Below, piece after piece: positions 22,014-34,192 of a stretch of 64,000 nucleotides of DNA; the first letter of the stretch is position 1, and each line of letters starts with the position of its first letter. The stretch covers positions 159,365,455 to 159,429,454 of the forward strand of contig NC_091122.1 in the NCBI RefSeq assembly GCF_040183065.1. The letters run 5' to 3'. Both the position numbers and the translations under genes were made by a program. The notes under the pieces were generated by a model. The model did no database searches. It was given only the letters and a program-made list of their open reading frames with translations, and had not been told where the DNA came from. This DNA is from Periplaneta americana (taxonomy: Eukaryota; Arthropoda; Insecta; Blattodea; Blattidae).

Positions 22014-23040
22014 GCTCGCGCATGCGCACTGCGCACTGTCTGTTTTACAGACGAAACTAACGGCCGCTATGCTTTCAGATTCCAGGCGACTAGTGTACAA
22101 TGTTTCTTACTAACAATAAAAATAGCAATATTTTAAACTCAAAGACGTCCGCAACTGATGCAATGAAGCAAGCGGAAGCAAAAAGTGTTACCTTACTGTC
22201 TTCGATAGCGCATGAAATAGGTTCATCATGGGGTGAGGGATAAATAAACTACCCCTCCATGATCAGTCGCCCACGCATGTAGCATGTAGGCCTATTTTGT
22301 GTAGTTCGATTTATCCTAAACTATTGTAAGGATTTAGTGCCTACGAGTAACTCACTCGGAAACAATTTATTTATGAAAGTAAATGTTTGAAATGAAGGAA
22401 AAAGTGAGCTGAAATTAAAAGTAGGCCTACTCGCGGAATGAAATTTGAACTGAGGTAAACTGGGTAACTCCGAGGAAAACCCTAACCTCTTCATTTTGTC
22501 TACCACTTCAGAGAGCGCCAGGATCCAACTTGAGTTCCTGAATGATAATCCCACTCTGTAGCGCTCAGATACCGCTTACTTGAAGTCCACAACAGTTTAG
22601 ATACGACGAGCTGTAGCCTATATACAAGGAGCTATTGGTACCTATATTTTGCAACCTTCTTCAAGCTTAACAGTAAACAAATAGGCCCTCCTTATTTTTA
22701 TTCTCAAGTTTTCACTTCAATTAACATTATTGTGTTAAAACTTTCGTACTTTCGACTATGAACTCAGCAACTGATAAGCGTCATTATGTAACCAACAGAT
22801 AACAAGGAACTGTCAACTTTTTAGTAATGTTTTTAACATCCCATCTTCTTGCCAAGTCCTTCGAGAGGTATGGAAATAGACGTTATTTAAGCTGTCAACT
22901 GTATTCTAGCACACACTTCTTTAAGCAAGGAAGAAACAAGTCAATGCTTTTTTTTTTTAATTTCTTTATGATAGTATCTTACTTTGAATTTAGCTTGTAT
23001 AATTTCCTTTAAGATTTTAATTTCAGTTTGTCTCTAGTTA
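22014..23040. other. Upstream region of gene B
   Basis: No coding sequence recognised. The gene B promoter and a 5' untranslated exon may lie here or further upstream. An acceptor-like TTTAATTTCAG ends at 23026. Confidence 0.35.
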
Positions 23041-23044
23041 GGAG

Positions 23045-23239
23045 ATGCATTGTCGAAGAAATCTTCTCAGATGTGGGATACAGCTGTTTAAAGAACGTCA
23101 GAATCGTCGGCTCCTTAGCTTGTCTCAAGATGTAGCATGGGTCGTCAAATCGTCGTATCCGGAATTTATTGTGCCAACTGAGTCCATACCACAGCATGTT
23201 TGGAGTAGATGTGAAGAGTGGTCGGACAACATTGCTTTC
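23045..23239 (+). CDS. Gene B coding exon 1: N-terminal leader and start of synthetase
   Basis: Start chosen at ATG 23045 because an in-frame TAG lies two codons upstream (23039-23041) and conserved family sequence begins only ~30 residues later ([18 protein letters not shown]). Residues 1-28 are rich in Arg and hydrophobic residues and lack Asp/Glu apart from one Glu, the composition of a mitochondrial targeting peptide. Donor TTC|GTAAGT at 23240. Confidence 0.85.
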
Positions 23240-26200
23240 GTAAGTAGAATAGCTAACTTCTTCTTCTGCTGCTGCTACACTTCACGGCATAAGCAAACTT
23301 CCTGTTCCGTCACTGGCGAAGCTCTTAAGAGACTTTTGAGACAGCCTAAAAAATTTGAATGATTGTACCTAGTAACATTAGGCTTATAACAATGTATCGT
23401 AACACTTGGTTTAACTCCGATCCTTCCACATATTATGTTCACTGTTGGTAGTCATTCCAGGATCCGAGAGTTCAGTGCGAGGCTTGTGGGAGAAGCCTCT
23501 AAAGGCATGACTACGACCTTGGCTCACAAGTTTGAGGGTGGAAACGGGGAGGGGGTACCGCTTCGCTACATCTCCGTACGAAACGAGGCTAGCCTTACCG
23601 TCACAATAATACGTCGCGCTATATTGGTGTTCCGTGAATGCGCTGCTTTGTTAAGTGCTAATTTAATCAAAAGTGCATGCGTGTGTGTGTTTTACATATT
23701 CATTTTGTGTAAAATGGCTCATACTGAAATAACGTTGACGTCATTATTTGTAGAATTAAAAGAGAAACCGGTTTAGTTGAACATATGAAATGTGCTTACA
23801 AAGACAGGAGATCGACACCACATTTACATACTAAAACAGGGAATGGAGAAAGACAAAAATAGAAATATTTAATTTTCGTGGTATAAGAAATATCCTTGGC
23901 TAACAGGCTGCTCTGAGACACATAAGTTATATAGTTATACTACCTGTGTTGTGTTTGCGGGTGAAAATGAGTGCCGTCAACTTTTTGTGAGGTCTGTATC
24001 ACAAAAGAATTTGATATAAAAGCCGAGAAACATCTGCTGTATAAAAAGATATAAGGTTAGCAGATTTTTTCAGCCTACTCAGTATTTACACATTCGCTTC
24101 GTCACTGGTCACTCACTTCCGTCATCACAGTATAACTTATTACTCTGTCTCTTTTCTGATCATCCGTAGTTTCTTCTTCCTCATGGTCGATAGTTATAAA
24201 TTGAATTGTCTATCCTACCTATGTGGGTTAACCAATTATCATGACAATTTTCTATTGTTTCATTAAAATAAAATATCTGCAACGCTGCTCTTATTCCTTC
24301 ATTTTTAATTTTGCTCAGAAATTTTCCTCAGAAAACATATTTCTGTATTTTAAATTTTTATTTTTGTTTTCTTTAGTGTTACGAGTACCCACACTTCATT
24401 TCCATATAATATTGTAAGGACTGCCATTGATTTATAAAACGCCATTGAAATTTCTTTTCTTATTTTATTCCTTGGGTGGTGACATATAACATTTGAAAAC
24501 TTGACAATTTTGTATTTATGTCTTTAGAATTTCCGAAAACACATAGCTCATTCCAAAATTAGTGCAATACTTCTAGTATTCAATTCCCTTAGCTGTGACT
24601 AAAGTAAGTTGGTAATATGAGATGGAGTGGTGTCTGATATATGTGTTATCTGTACGTTATAAGGTATTAATCTTATTTATGCTCTATATGTAGTGATTGT
24701 AATAATAAGACTGTTATCTGCAATGCCCTAAGGTCAAAAATAATGTAGACAAGAGCAGGACTTTCTCAAAGTTATATTGTTGTGTAAGATTATGAAAGCG
24801 TATTAATCACTCATTCCGTTCCAATTGCAATACGCATGGATGTGCATATTACAGTCACTTTTGGAACCTCATTTTTTACTTTTTTCCTCCTTCAGGGAAG
24901 AACTAAGATTGTATTTCTGTCAATGTTTTGTATTTCTGTCAATGTTATTTTATTAACAACTAGCCGTACCCGTGCGCTCCGCTGCACCCGTTAGAAATAA
25001 ATATAAAGTAATTACATAATTAAAATAGGACATTTGATCCAGCGAACATTCGTTTTTGATATAAGGATAAATCGTTTATTATGTTACTTAATTTAAATTG
25101 TATTTGCATAATTAAAATGCGATCATTTTGATCCAGAGACCACTCATTTGGTCCTAAAAATTATTTTAGGAAATACAGGAAACGAATGTACAGAATAGCC
25201 TATCAAGTTTTCTGTGCATAAGAAGCTATTTTAATCTTACTTGTCCTCGATTCACTCAGAAGTTACTGTAATAACATTATAGCATTATGTCATATAGAGA
25301 AACTACACTTTCCAATGGTGAATTAATAATTAATTATACAAATCGGTTAATTTAGCTTCCGATATTACTTCATAAAAAACACAGAAACATTATCTGTAGG
25401 CTATCTTTCGTAGCTTTCGATTGTTGTTGTCCAACGCCCCTTATAGACGGTCATTTGTTTTTTAATTCATTACACGGCCTTAAATGGCAGTTATTTTCAT
25501 TTTAAAACTCATTTATCTCATTAAATATCAGTCCTATCAAAATTTTTCAAGGAATAAAACTTATCCAAAATTATTTTTAAAGAAACTTTTTTATGTAACA
25601 TTTTTCACACAAATCAATAATAAGCGAGATATTTCGATTTATTTAATTCAGGCCCCCTTATAACCTCCCTTTTAAATAATGTATTTTGAATGCCATATAG
25701 CTTAAAATCTAAGTTACAACGAACTTAATTTATATGCCAATTTTCATCGAAATCCGTTCAGCCATTATCGCGTGAAAAGGTAACAAACATACAGACAGAC
25801 AGACAGACATACAAACAAAAATTTCAAAAAAGCGATTTTCGGTTTCAGGGTGATTAATTATATATGTTAGGACCAATTATTTTTGGAAAATCGAAAATTA
25901 CCAGAAAAATTTCGGCTACAGATTTATTATTAGTATAGATAAACAATAAATAAACAATAAACAACAATCATTTACGACCAGCAATACGCCGGAAACACCA
26001 AAAAACTCTTGAATACCCATCCAATGATGCTCGTTGTCACGTGGCTGATCTAACAGCTGGAACTGGAAAATTCTAAAGCATCCTCAGTATTCTCCCTGCG
26101 ACTACGACACTTTCCCATAGATGAAAGAACCATTGAGAGGGCTACCTTTTAAAAATAGGTTCTTATAATAGTAGTAGAGTAGTGAGTAAGAAGCTTAGAC

Positions 26201-29200
26201 GCTGTGGATGGCAACCGTCGCCTTCCAGAGGTGTGGTGACGGATACGTGATATTGGAGATTACCTTTAAGAATCGTTATACGTCAATTGTGAGTAAATAA
26301 GTTTTTATTCTTAAATAAGGCATTGCCACTAATTTTTGAATGAATAATTCATGTATATTCATTTCACAATCTGGTTATATGTGTAAAGATACATTTCTAG
26401 AAATCTAGACGGTGCTTCTGATCATATCATTATTAAGGCAAAGTGATCATCACTTATTTGCAGGAATGCGGTGTAACCGGGCGCAGTTACACGTACGGAG
26501 CTACTCGCAAACTCTGTCGACGTTTCGCTGCATCACTGCACAGAGCAGGTCTGCAGGCAGGCAGTACACTGGCCATCGTAATGCCCAATTCCCCAGAGTG
26601 GCCTATCGTCTTCTTGGGAGCTCTGGAAGCGGGATTTGTAGTCACTACAATCAACCCAACGTATACAGCCGGTAATTGCAGCTTTTGGTGAGCTCAGACA
26701 GTGTTAGAATAGTTTTATTTTGTCTCTGTGTATTCCCGCCCGAAAATAACGCCGTTGTTTATACTGCCATGAAACTTCAATTGGAAAAAGTGGTTTTCCT
26801 TGGTCTGCACGTGAGATTAAAAGCTAATGAGCGAGATTACGAAGTAGATCAGACCATTTTGCAAACATAGTCGGATTTCAGTCCTGTATAAAATTCGGAG
26901 ATCGTTCGGAACGAAAATCAGTGAAATGGAGAAAATTTGTATGCATCGGCTACAGATGAATAGAAGTATAAACGTAATTATCGCGTGGAACATATATACA
27001 GTTTTTTCCGTTGCAAACGCAACTGGACTCGAGCTACCACCACGCTACAACATGCAAAGGCTGTGCGGGCTGCAGGGCTCAGTCGTGTTCCTACGCCATA
27101 ATTGAAGACCTCCCCGGAATAAAGACGTAACCAACAAAACTGTAATTCATGTTTCAGGATAAAGGAAAATTATTTCAGGGGCATACTTTACAAGGTCTAT
27201 ATTCCCTATCATAACCAAGGATACAAATTTATTCAGCCATTCAATTTAATATGTAACCTCATTAATCTGCTAGAAAGCTAGATAGTGATTTTATACTGTA
27301 TTTATGTATTATTATTATTATTATTATTATCATTATTATTATTATTTACTTACTTACTTACAAATGGCTTTTAAGGAACCCGGAGGTTCATTGCAGCCCT
27401 CATATAAGCCCACTATCGGTCCCTATCCTGAACAAGATTAATCCATTCTCTATCATCATAGTCCACCTCTCTCAAATCCATTTTAATATTATCTTCCCAT
27501 CTACGTCTCGGCCTCCACAAAGATCTTTTCCCCTCTGGCCTCCCAACTAACACTCTATATGCATTTCTGGATTCGCCCATACGTGCTACATGCCCTGCCC
27601 ATCTCAAACGTCTGGATTTAATGTTCCTAATTATGTCAGGTGAAGGATACAATGCGTGCAGCTCTGCGTTGTGTAACTTTCTCCATTCTCCTGTAACGTC
27701 ATCCCTTTTAGCCCCAAATATTTTCCTAAGCACCTTATTCTCAAACACCCTTAATCTCTGTTCCTCTCTCAAAGTGAGAATACAAGTTTCACAACCATAA
27801 AGAACCGGTAATATAACTGTTTTATAAATTCTAACATTCAGATTTTTCGACAGCAGACTGGATGATAAAAGTTTGTCAACCGAATAATAACAGGCATTTC
27901 CCATATTTATTCTGTGTTTAATTTCCTCCCCAATATCATTTATATTTATTGCTCCCAGATATTTGAACTGCTCCACCTCTTCAAAAGATAAATTTCCAAT
28001 TTTTATATTTCCATTTCGTACAATATTCTGGTCACGAGACATAGTCATATACTTTGTCTTTTCGGGATTTACTTCCAAACCTATCTCTTTACTTGCTTCC
28101 AGTAAAATTTCCGTGTTTTCCCTAATCGTTTGTCGATTTTCTCCTAACATATTCACTTCATCCGCATAGACAAGCAGCTGATGCAAACCGTTCAATTCCA
28201 AACCCTCTCTGTTATCCTGGACTTTCCTAATGCCATACTCTAGAGCAAAGTTAAAAAGTAAAGGTGATAGTGCATCTCCTTGCTTTAGCCCACAGTGAAT
28301 TGGAAACGCATCTGATAGAAACTGACCTATACGAACTCTATTGTACGTGTCACTGAGACACATTTTAATTAATCGAACTAGTTTCTTGGGAATACCAAAT
28401 TCAACAAGAATATCATATAAAACTTCTCTCTTAACCGAGTTATATGCCTTTTTGAAATCTATGAATAACTGATGCACTGTACCCTTATACTCCAATTTTT
28501 TCTCCATTATCTATCGAATACAAAATATCTGGTCAGTAGTTGATCTATTACGCTTAAAACCACATTGATGATCCCCAATAATTTCATCCACATATGGAGT
28601 TAATCTGCTCAAAAGAATATTGGACAAAATTTTGTACCACGTGAACAAAAGTGATATTCCTCGAAAGTTACTACAGTTAGTATTGTCCCCTTTCTTAAAG
28701 ATAGGTACGATTATGGACTCCTTCCATTGTCCTGGTACAATTTCTTTTTCCCAAATAGCAAGTACAAGCTTATAAATTTCGTTAGATAATGCGCTTCCAC
28801 CCTCTTGTATTAATTCTGCTGGAATTTGATCGATACCTGGAGACTTATAATTTTTCAGATTTCGACTTCAGAAAGTGTGGGTTCAGGTATAAATGGCTCA
28901 GCAGTTTGTATTTCAATTTTGTCCCGATCATTTCTATTTGGTCTATGTATATTTAGTAGTTGTCCAAAATAGTTTTTCCATTGTTCAGGATTGAATGACC
29001 GTCTGCAAGCAAGTCACCATTCTCATCCTTGATCACGTTTACCCTTGCCTGATATCCATTCTTGAATTCCTTTATGCCCTTATATAAATCTCTAATGTTT
29101 TTATTTTTACTATTTGTTTACACCTCATTCAGTTTTTTCTTCAAGTAATCTCTCTTTTTATTCCTAAGCGTACGATTTGCTTCTCTATTCACCTCAACTG

Positions 29201-30518
29201 GATCCTGTAAAAATTTCAATTTTGCCTGCTTCCTTCTTTCTGCTACCATGCAACAATCTTCATCAAACCACGGTTTCTTTTTCTTAGTTTCATAATAACC
29301 TATGCTCTGTTCAGCTGCAATTTTGATATTATATCGGATATTTTCCCACATGCTATTAACATCTAACTCTTCCTCAACTTCGTCGGAACTTGCTAATACG
29401 GCAAACCTATTTGAAATTTCGATCTGATAATGTTTCTTAGTTTCCTCGTCCTTTAATTTCGGAATATTGAATCTTCTAACATTAACTTGTTGCTCTACTC
29501 GCTTGGCTACTGATAGTCTTTCTCTTAGGTCTCCAATTACCAAATAATGATCAGAATTAGTCTGCCCCCCTGAAGGTTCGAATGTCTACTATACTAGTAT
29601 GTCTTCTTGTATCTATCAAGATATGATCTATCTGGTTATGTGTCAATCCATCTGGAGAAGTCCAAGTATATTTATGTATATCCTTATGGGGGAATGTTGT
29701 ACTTTTAACAATTAAATTTTTTGATGTGGCAAAGTTGACTAACCTAACTCCATTGTCATTACTAGATATGTGTAGGCTCTCTTTTCCAATAGTCGGTTTA
29801 AAAATATCCTCCCGTCCTACTTTAGCATTGAAATTCCCCTATAAAATGTTCATGTTATATCTAGGTAACGTGACCAAAAGTCTGTTCCAGTTCCTCATAG
29901 AAGCTATTCTTTATATGGTCGTCTTTCTCTTCTGTAGGGGCGTGAGCATTTATAACTACGATATCGCACCATCCACCCTTAAGTACTAAATACGATAACC
30001 TGTCACTGATAAATTCTACCTTTTTTACTGCTGATTTTATTCTTTTATGAATAAAGAATTCTGTTCCTAATTGGTGATTATCGTTTCCTTCCCCATAATA
30101 CAACAAATAATCTTCTATTTGTGTTATGCCGTTCCCATCTAACCTAACCTACTGTACTCCCACAAAGTCTATTCTAAATCTAGCTAGTTCTTTTGCTACT
30201 AATGTTACCCCTCCTGTTCTATACAGACTTGTAACATTCCAAGTACCAAATCTCAAAACTTTATTCCTTTGCTGTGGTCGTGCCAGAGAATCAGTCCCAT
30301 TCCGAGGCTTATTTGAAGGATTCGTAACAAGCTGTTTTTTACGGTGCTGGGTTGTTAGCCCTTCGCCCAACCCCCAAGCTGGAGGACCACCCCTCATCGG
30401 CTGTCCGCGACTGCTTATTCAATATATTCACAGCTACCCTCCATATCTGGAGGCCATCTCCTCGATCCGCAACCTAAGGACGTGCCATGCCGTGGTGATA
30501 GGGACCCACAATACATGG

Positions 30519-30584
<66 letters not shown>

Positions 30585-33500
30585 ACTCCCAGAATAAGTA
30601 AATAAATAAATACTTACAAATGGTTTTTAACGAACCCTCAGGTTCATTGCCGCCCTCACATAAGCCCACCATCGGTCCCTATCCTGTGCAAGATTAATCC
30701 AGTCTCTATCATCATAGCCCACCTCTCTCAAATCCAATTTTAATATTATCCTCCCACCTACGTCTCGGCCTCCTCAAAGGTATTTTTTCCTCTGGTCTCC
30801 CAACTAACACTCTATATGCATTTCTGCATTTGACCATACGGCTACATACCCTGTCCATCTCAAACGTGTGGATTTAATGTTCCTAATTATGTCAGGTGAA
30901 GAATACAATGCATTGAGTTCAGGGTTGTGTAACTTTCTCCATTCTCCTGTAACTTCATCCTCCTTAGCCACAAATATTTTCCTAAGAATCTTATTCTCAA
31001 ACACCCTTAATCTCTGTTCATCTCTGAAAGTGAGAGTCCAAGTTTCACAACATACAGAACAATGGTAATATAACTGTTTTATAAATTCTAACTTTCAGAT
31101 TTTTTTACAGCAGACTAGATGACAAGAGCTTCTCAACCGAATAATAACACTCATTTCCCATATTTATTCTGCGTTTAATTTCCTCCCGAGTGTCATTTAT
31201 ATTTGTTACTGTTGCTCCAAGATATTTGAATTTTTCCACAATATAAATAAATAAATGGATGGATGGATGGATGGATGGATGGATGGGTGGATGGATGGAG
31301 AGATGAGTAAATAAATATATGAATAAATAAATCGTTTTCTACATTTCACTATGAAATCTGGAACATATTACCTGATAATGTCATATAAGCCACATAGGGT
31401 TCAATATATTTACAGAAAACTTTGATTTTTTTTCAGATGAAATATCAAAACAGCTCCAAGACTCACAGGTGAAGGTCATAGTTACACTCTCTGCCATCCA
31501 TTCAACAATAATGACTGCCGTTAAAATTAGCGTTGGGAAAAATAATCCACTCGTAATCATAGCACCAGGTTTTCAGCAAGGATCTCAGTTACCAGCTGGA
31601 AGTATAGACCTGATGGAGATGCTGCAGAAAGACATAAATACAAGCGTCCGTATCTCTGGAGATTTTAACGACACTGCTGTACTGCCGTATTCTAGTGGAA
31701 CGACGGGACTGCCTAAAGGAGTGATGCTTAGTCACAAAAATTTTGTGTCAGCCTGCTCACAACTTAACTGTCTTCACGAGCTCTGTCTGACCGAACCTGC
31801 AGTAGGTAAGTCTACTACGACTTTCTGTTTAACAAGTTCACCGTTTTCAAGATTACTTATACGGCGATCATCAGGCCTCCAGATTCAGAGGAACGGACGG
31901 AAGGTTACCTTCTTACTAGTATTATGGGATTTATTCGATTTATCTGGTCGATTAATCGATCAATTTCTATTCTAAGATTAATCGATCAAACATATTTAGT
32001 CGAATAATCGAGTCGATTAAAATTGATCGGTTGTATTTGATATTAAATATTATTTTGTTGATGAAAATTCTGACTAAAAACCCCGACAACATTCGTCTTT
32101 CAGAAATTGCTTACTTCAAAGCACAATATTACCGTTATTTTGTAACAGCAATGCAGGTCGCATAGGGCAAATCTTTGCAAAAACACTTCAGAAAGAAATG
32201 TAGATATGAGGAAAGTGACCTGTCTACCCCTATTGAAAGTCGAAACACAATGCGAAACCCTTATTAAAGCGTATTCCAAATCTCACCGGTGAGCAAACCG
32301 ATGGCATCACGGTGTTCCGAATTCCACCGATGACGTCATTGATGCTCCACCGGTGTCGCACCGGTGCCATCAACTTGCAGAGGTGCTGGCAGTCTCCATC
32401 AGCCACCATCAGTGAATCTGATTGGTTCTTGTATAGGGCGGGAATTAGCGGACGAATAACATCGTGCACTGTTGTGTCATGGCGGTGTGTTCTGCTTTAG
32501 TTCTGCTGTATTGTTTGTAATGAGCACAACGTAAAAACAATATGTTAATGGCTTATGAGCGAACATGTCAACGGACCCGTTATTACTACTGGTTCAAGAA
32601 ATAAATTGTTTATGCTATCTTTTCTTTGAACGAGATGGGAGTACGAAAATTTCGCAAAATTTTGCTAGCGTAGCACAGACAACAACTTGTACAGTCGCCA
32701 TGACAGCCATCGATCCTTCCAGCAGTTTTGTTCCTTATTTCGCTGCAACGTGACGTCATTGATGCCACCGGACCGGTGAGATTCGGAATACGCTGTAAGT
32801 TTTATGGTTTTTCAAGAAAACTTTCACCTTGTCAGCTAGTCTTCCTAGCATATGAAATACATACTTCTTTGAGATTCGCTCTCCTCTTTCTTTAGCCATG
32901 ACTACACTGTGTGCAAGTGAGAGAGTAACTATCTTCTTCTCTTTCTAAAATTTTGTAACCCGATTACAATAGGGCCAGTCTGTTGTTTTGTTTACTGAGT
33001 TTATAGATGAAGCTTGTATATTTAGTTCGCTAAAGAAAAAAAGATTTCTATGGTTTTTGGAAAGTGAAAACTCCATTATGACCTATGAGAATTTGAGAGG
33101 TAAACTCAGTGGAACGTTTGGATTTAAACAGAACGATCGTGGAGAAGTACTTGGCAGAAAAAAAAGTCTTTTTTCGTGTTTAGTGATGCAGGAAACATTG
33201 TTACTAAACATAGAGCAGCACTTAATTCGGAGCATGTGAATGCACTCACATGTTTAAAAATTATGGATGGAGCAGTATTAACTAGGTGAGTCTTCATACT
33301 TTTTAAATTTGTGTTTGTATAAAAATTCCCGGAGAAATTGACACAATAAATTATAAGCCTCATAATAAATATGTTAGTAAAAAACTAAAATAGTTATTTT
33401 GTAATAATATAACAATACAATATATACTGATATACAATGTTTAATATTTATGCTTATCACCGAACACAAATTAAATTTAACAATAATTGTGTATTACAGT

Positions 33501-33616
33501 ATATTACAACTATTTTTTCAAATCGATCTAAGCTCGATTAATCGATAGATTACTCGATTAAATTCAAATAATTAATCTATTAAATATTTTGATCGATCTA
33601 TAGCACTACTTACCTA

Positions 33617-33677
<61 letters not shown>

Positions 33678-34135
33678 GCAATGTCGATCTTATATCATTT
33701 AAGTTCTGGTGGCATTTCATCAACTTTATTAGCTAGTCCTTGTAAGCCTACATTCCAGCATCCAAAATGCATTGTTCTTTTTTTTTAGGTTATTTTACGA
33801 CGCTTTGTCAACATCTAAGGTTATTTAGCGTCTGAATGTGATGAAGGTGATAATGCCGATGAAATGAGTCCGGGGTCCAGCACCGAAAGTTACCCAGCAT
33901 TTGCTCATATTGGGTTGAGGGAAAACCCCGGAAAAAACCTCAACCAGGTAACTTGCCCCGACCGGGAATCGAACCCGGGCCACCTGGTGTCGCGGCCAGA
34001 CGAGCTGACCGTTACTCCACTGGTGTGGACTCCGTTTTCTTCTGCCATGTCGTTTACCACTGACTAGATTGAGAGTACTGAAGAAAGAAGAGATATTTTC
34101 GTTGAGGAAACCTACGTCATCACAGAAAATTCCTT

Positions 34136-34192
<57 letters not shown>

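Larger units (their letters stand above)
27348..30520 (-). mobile_element. RTE-like LINE, nearly full length, decayed
   Basis: Runs 5' to 3' on the minus strand in gene B intron 2. Endonuclease start at 30397 ([20 protein letters not shown]), [11 protein letters not shown]-type text in the middle, linker and RT to 27413. The RT open frame 28507-27413 is 364 aa and reads [35 protein letters not shown] and [12 protein letters not shown], then the C-terminal [20 protein letters not shown]. The catalytic YADD is YADE, so the enzyme is dead even where open. The endonuclease part is broken by several frame changes. The 3' end is a TAAG-type short tandem repeat, as in RTE elements. Confidence 0.9.

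Noticed and set aside
30126-30605. 159-aa plus frame ending in poly-Ile
   Set aside because: Antisense shadow of the LINE endonuclease region and an ATT microsatellite.
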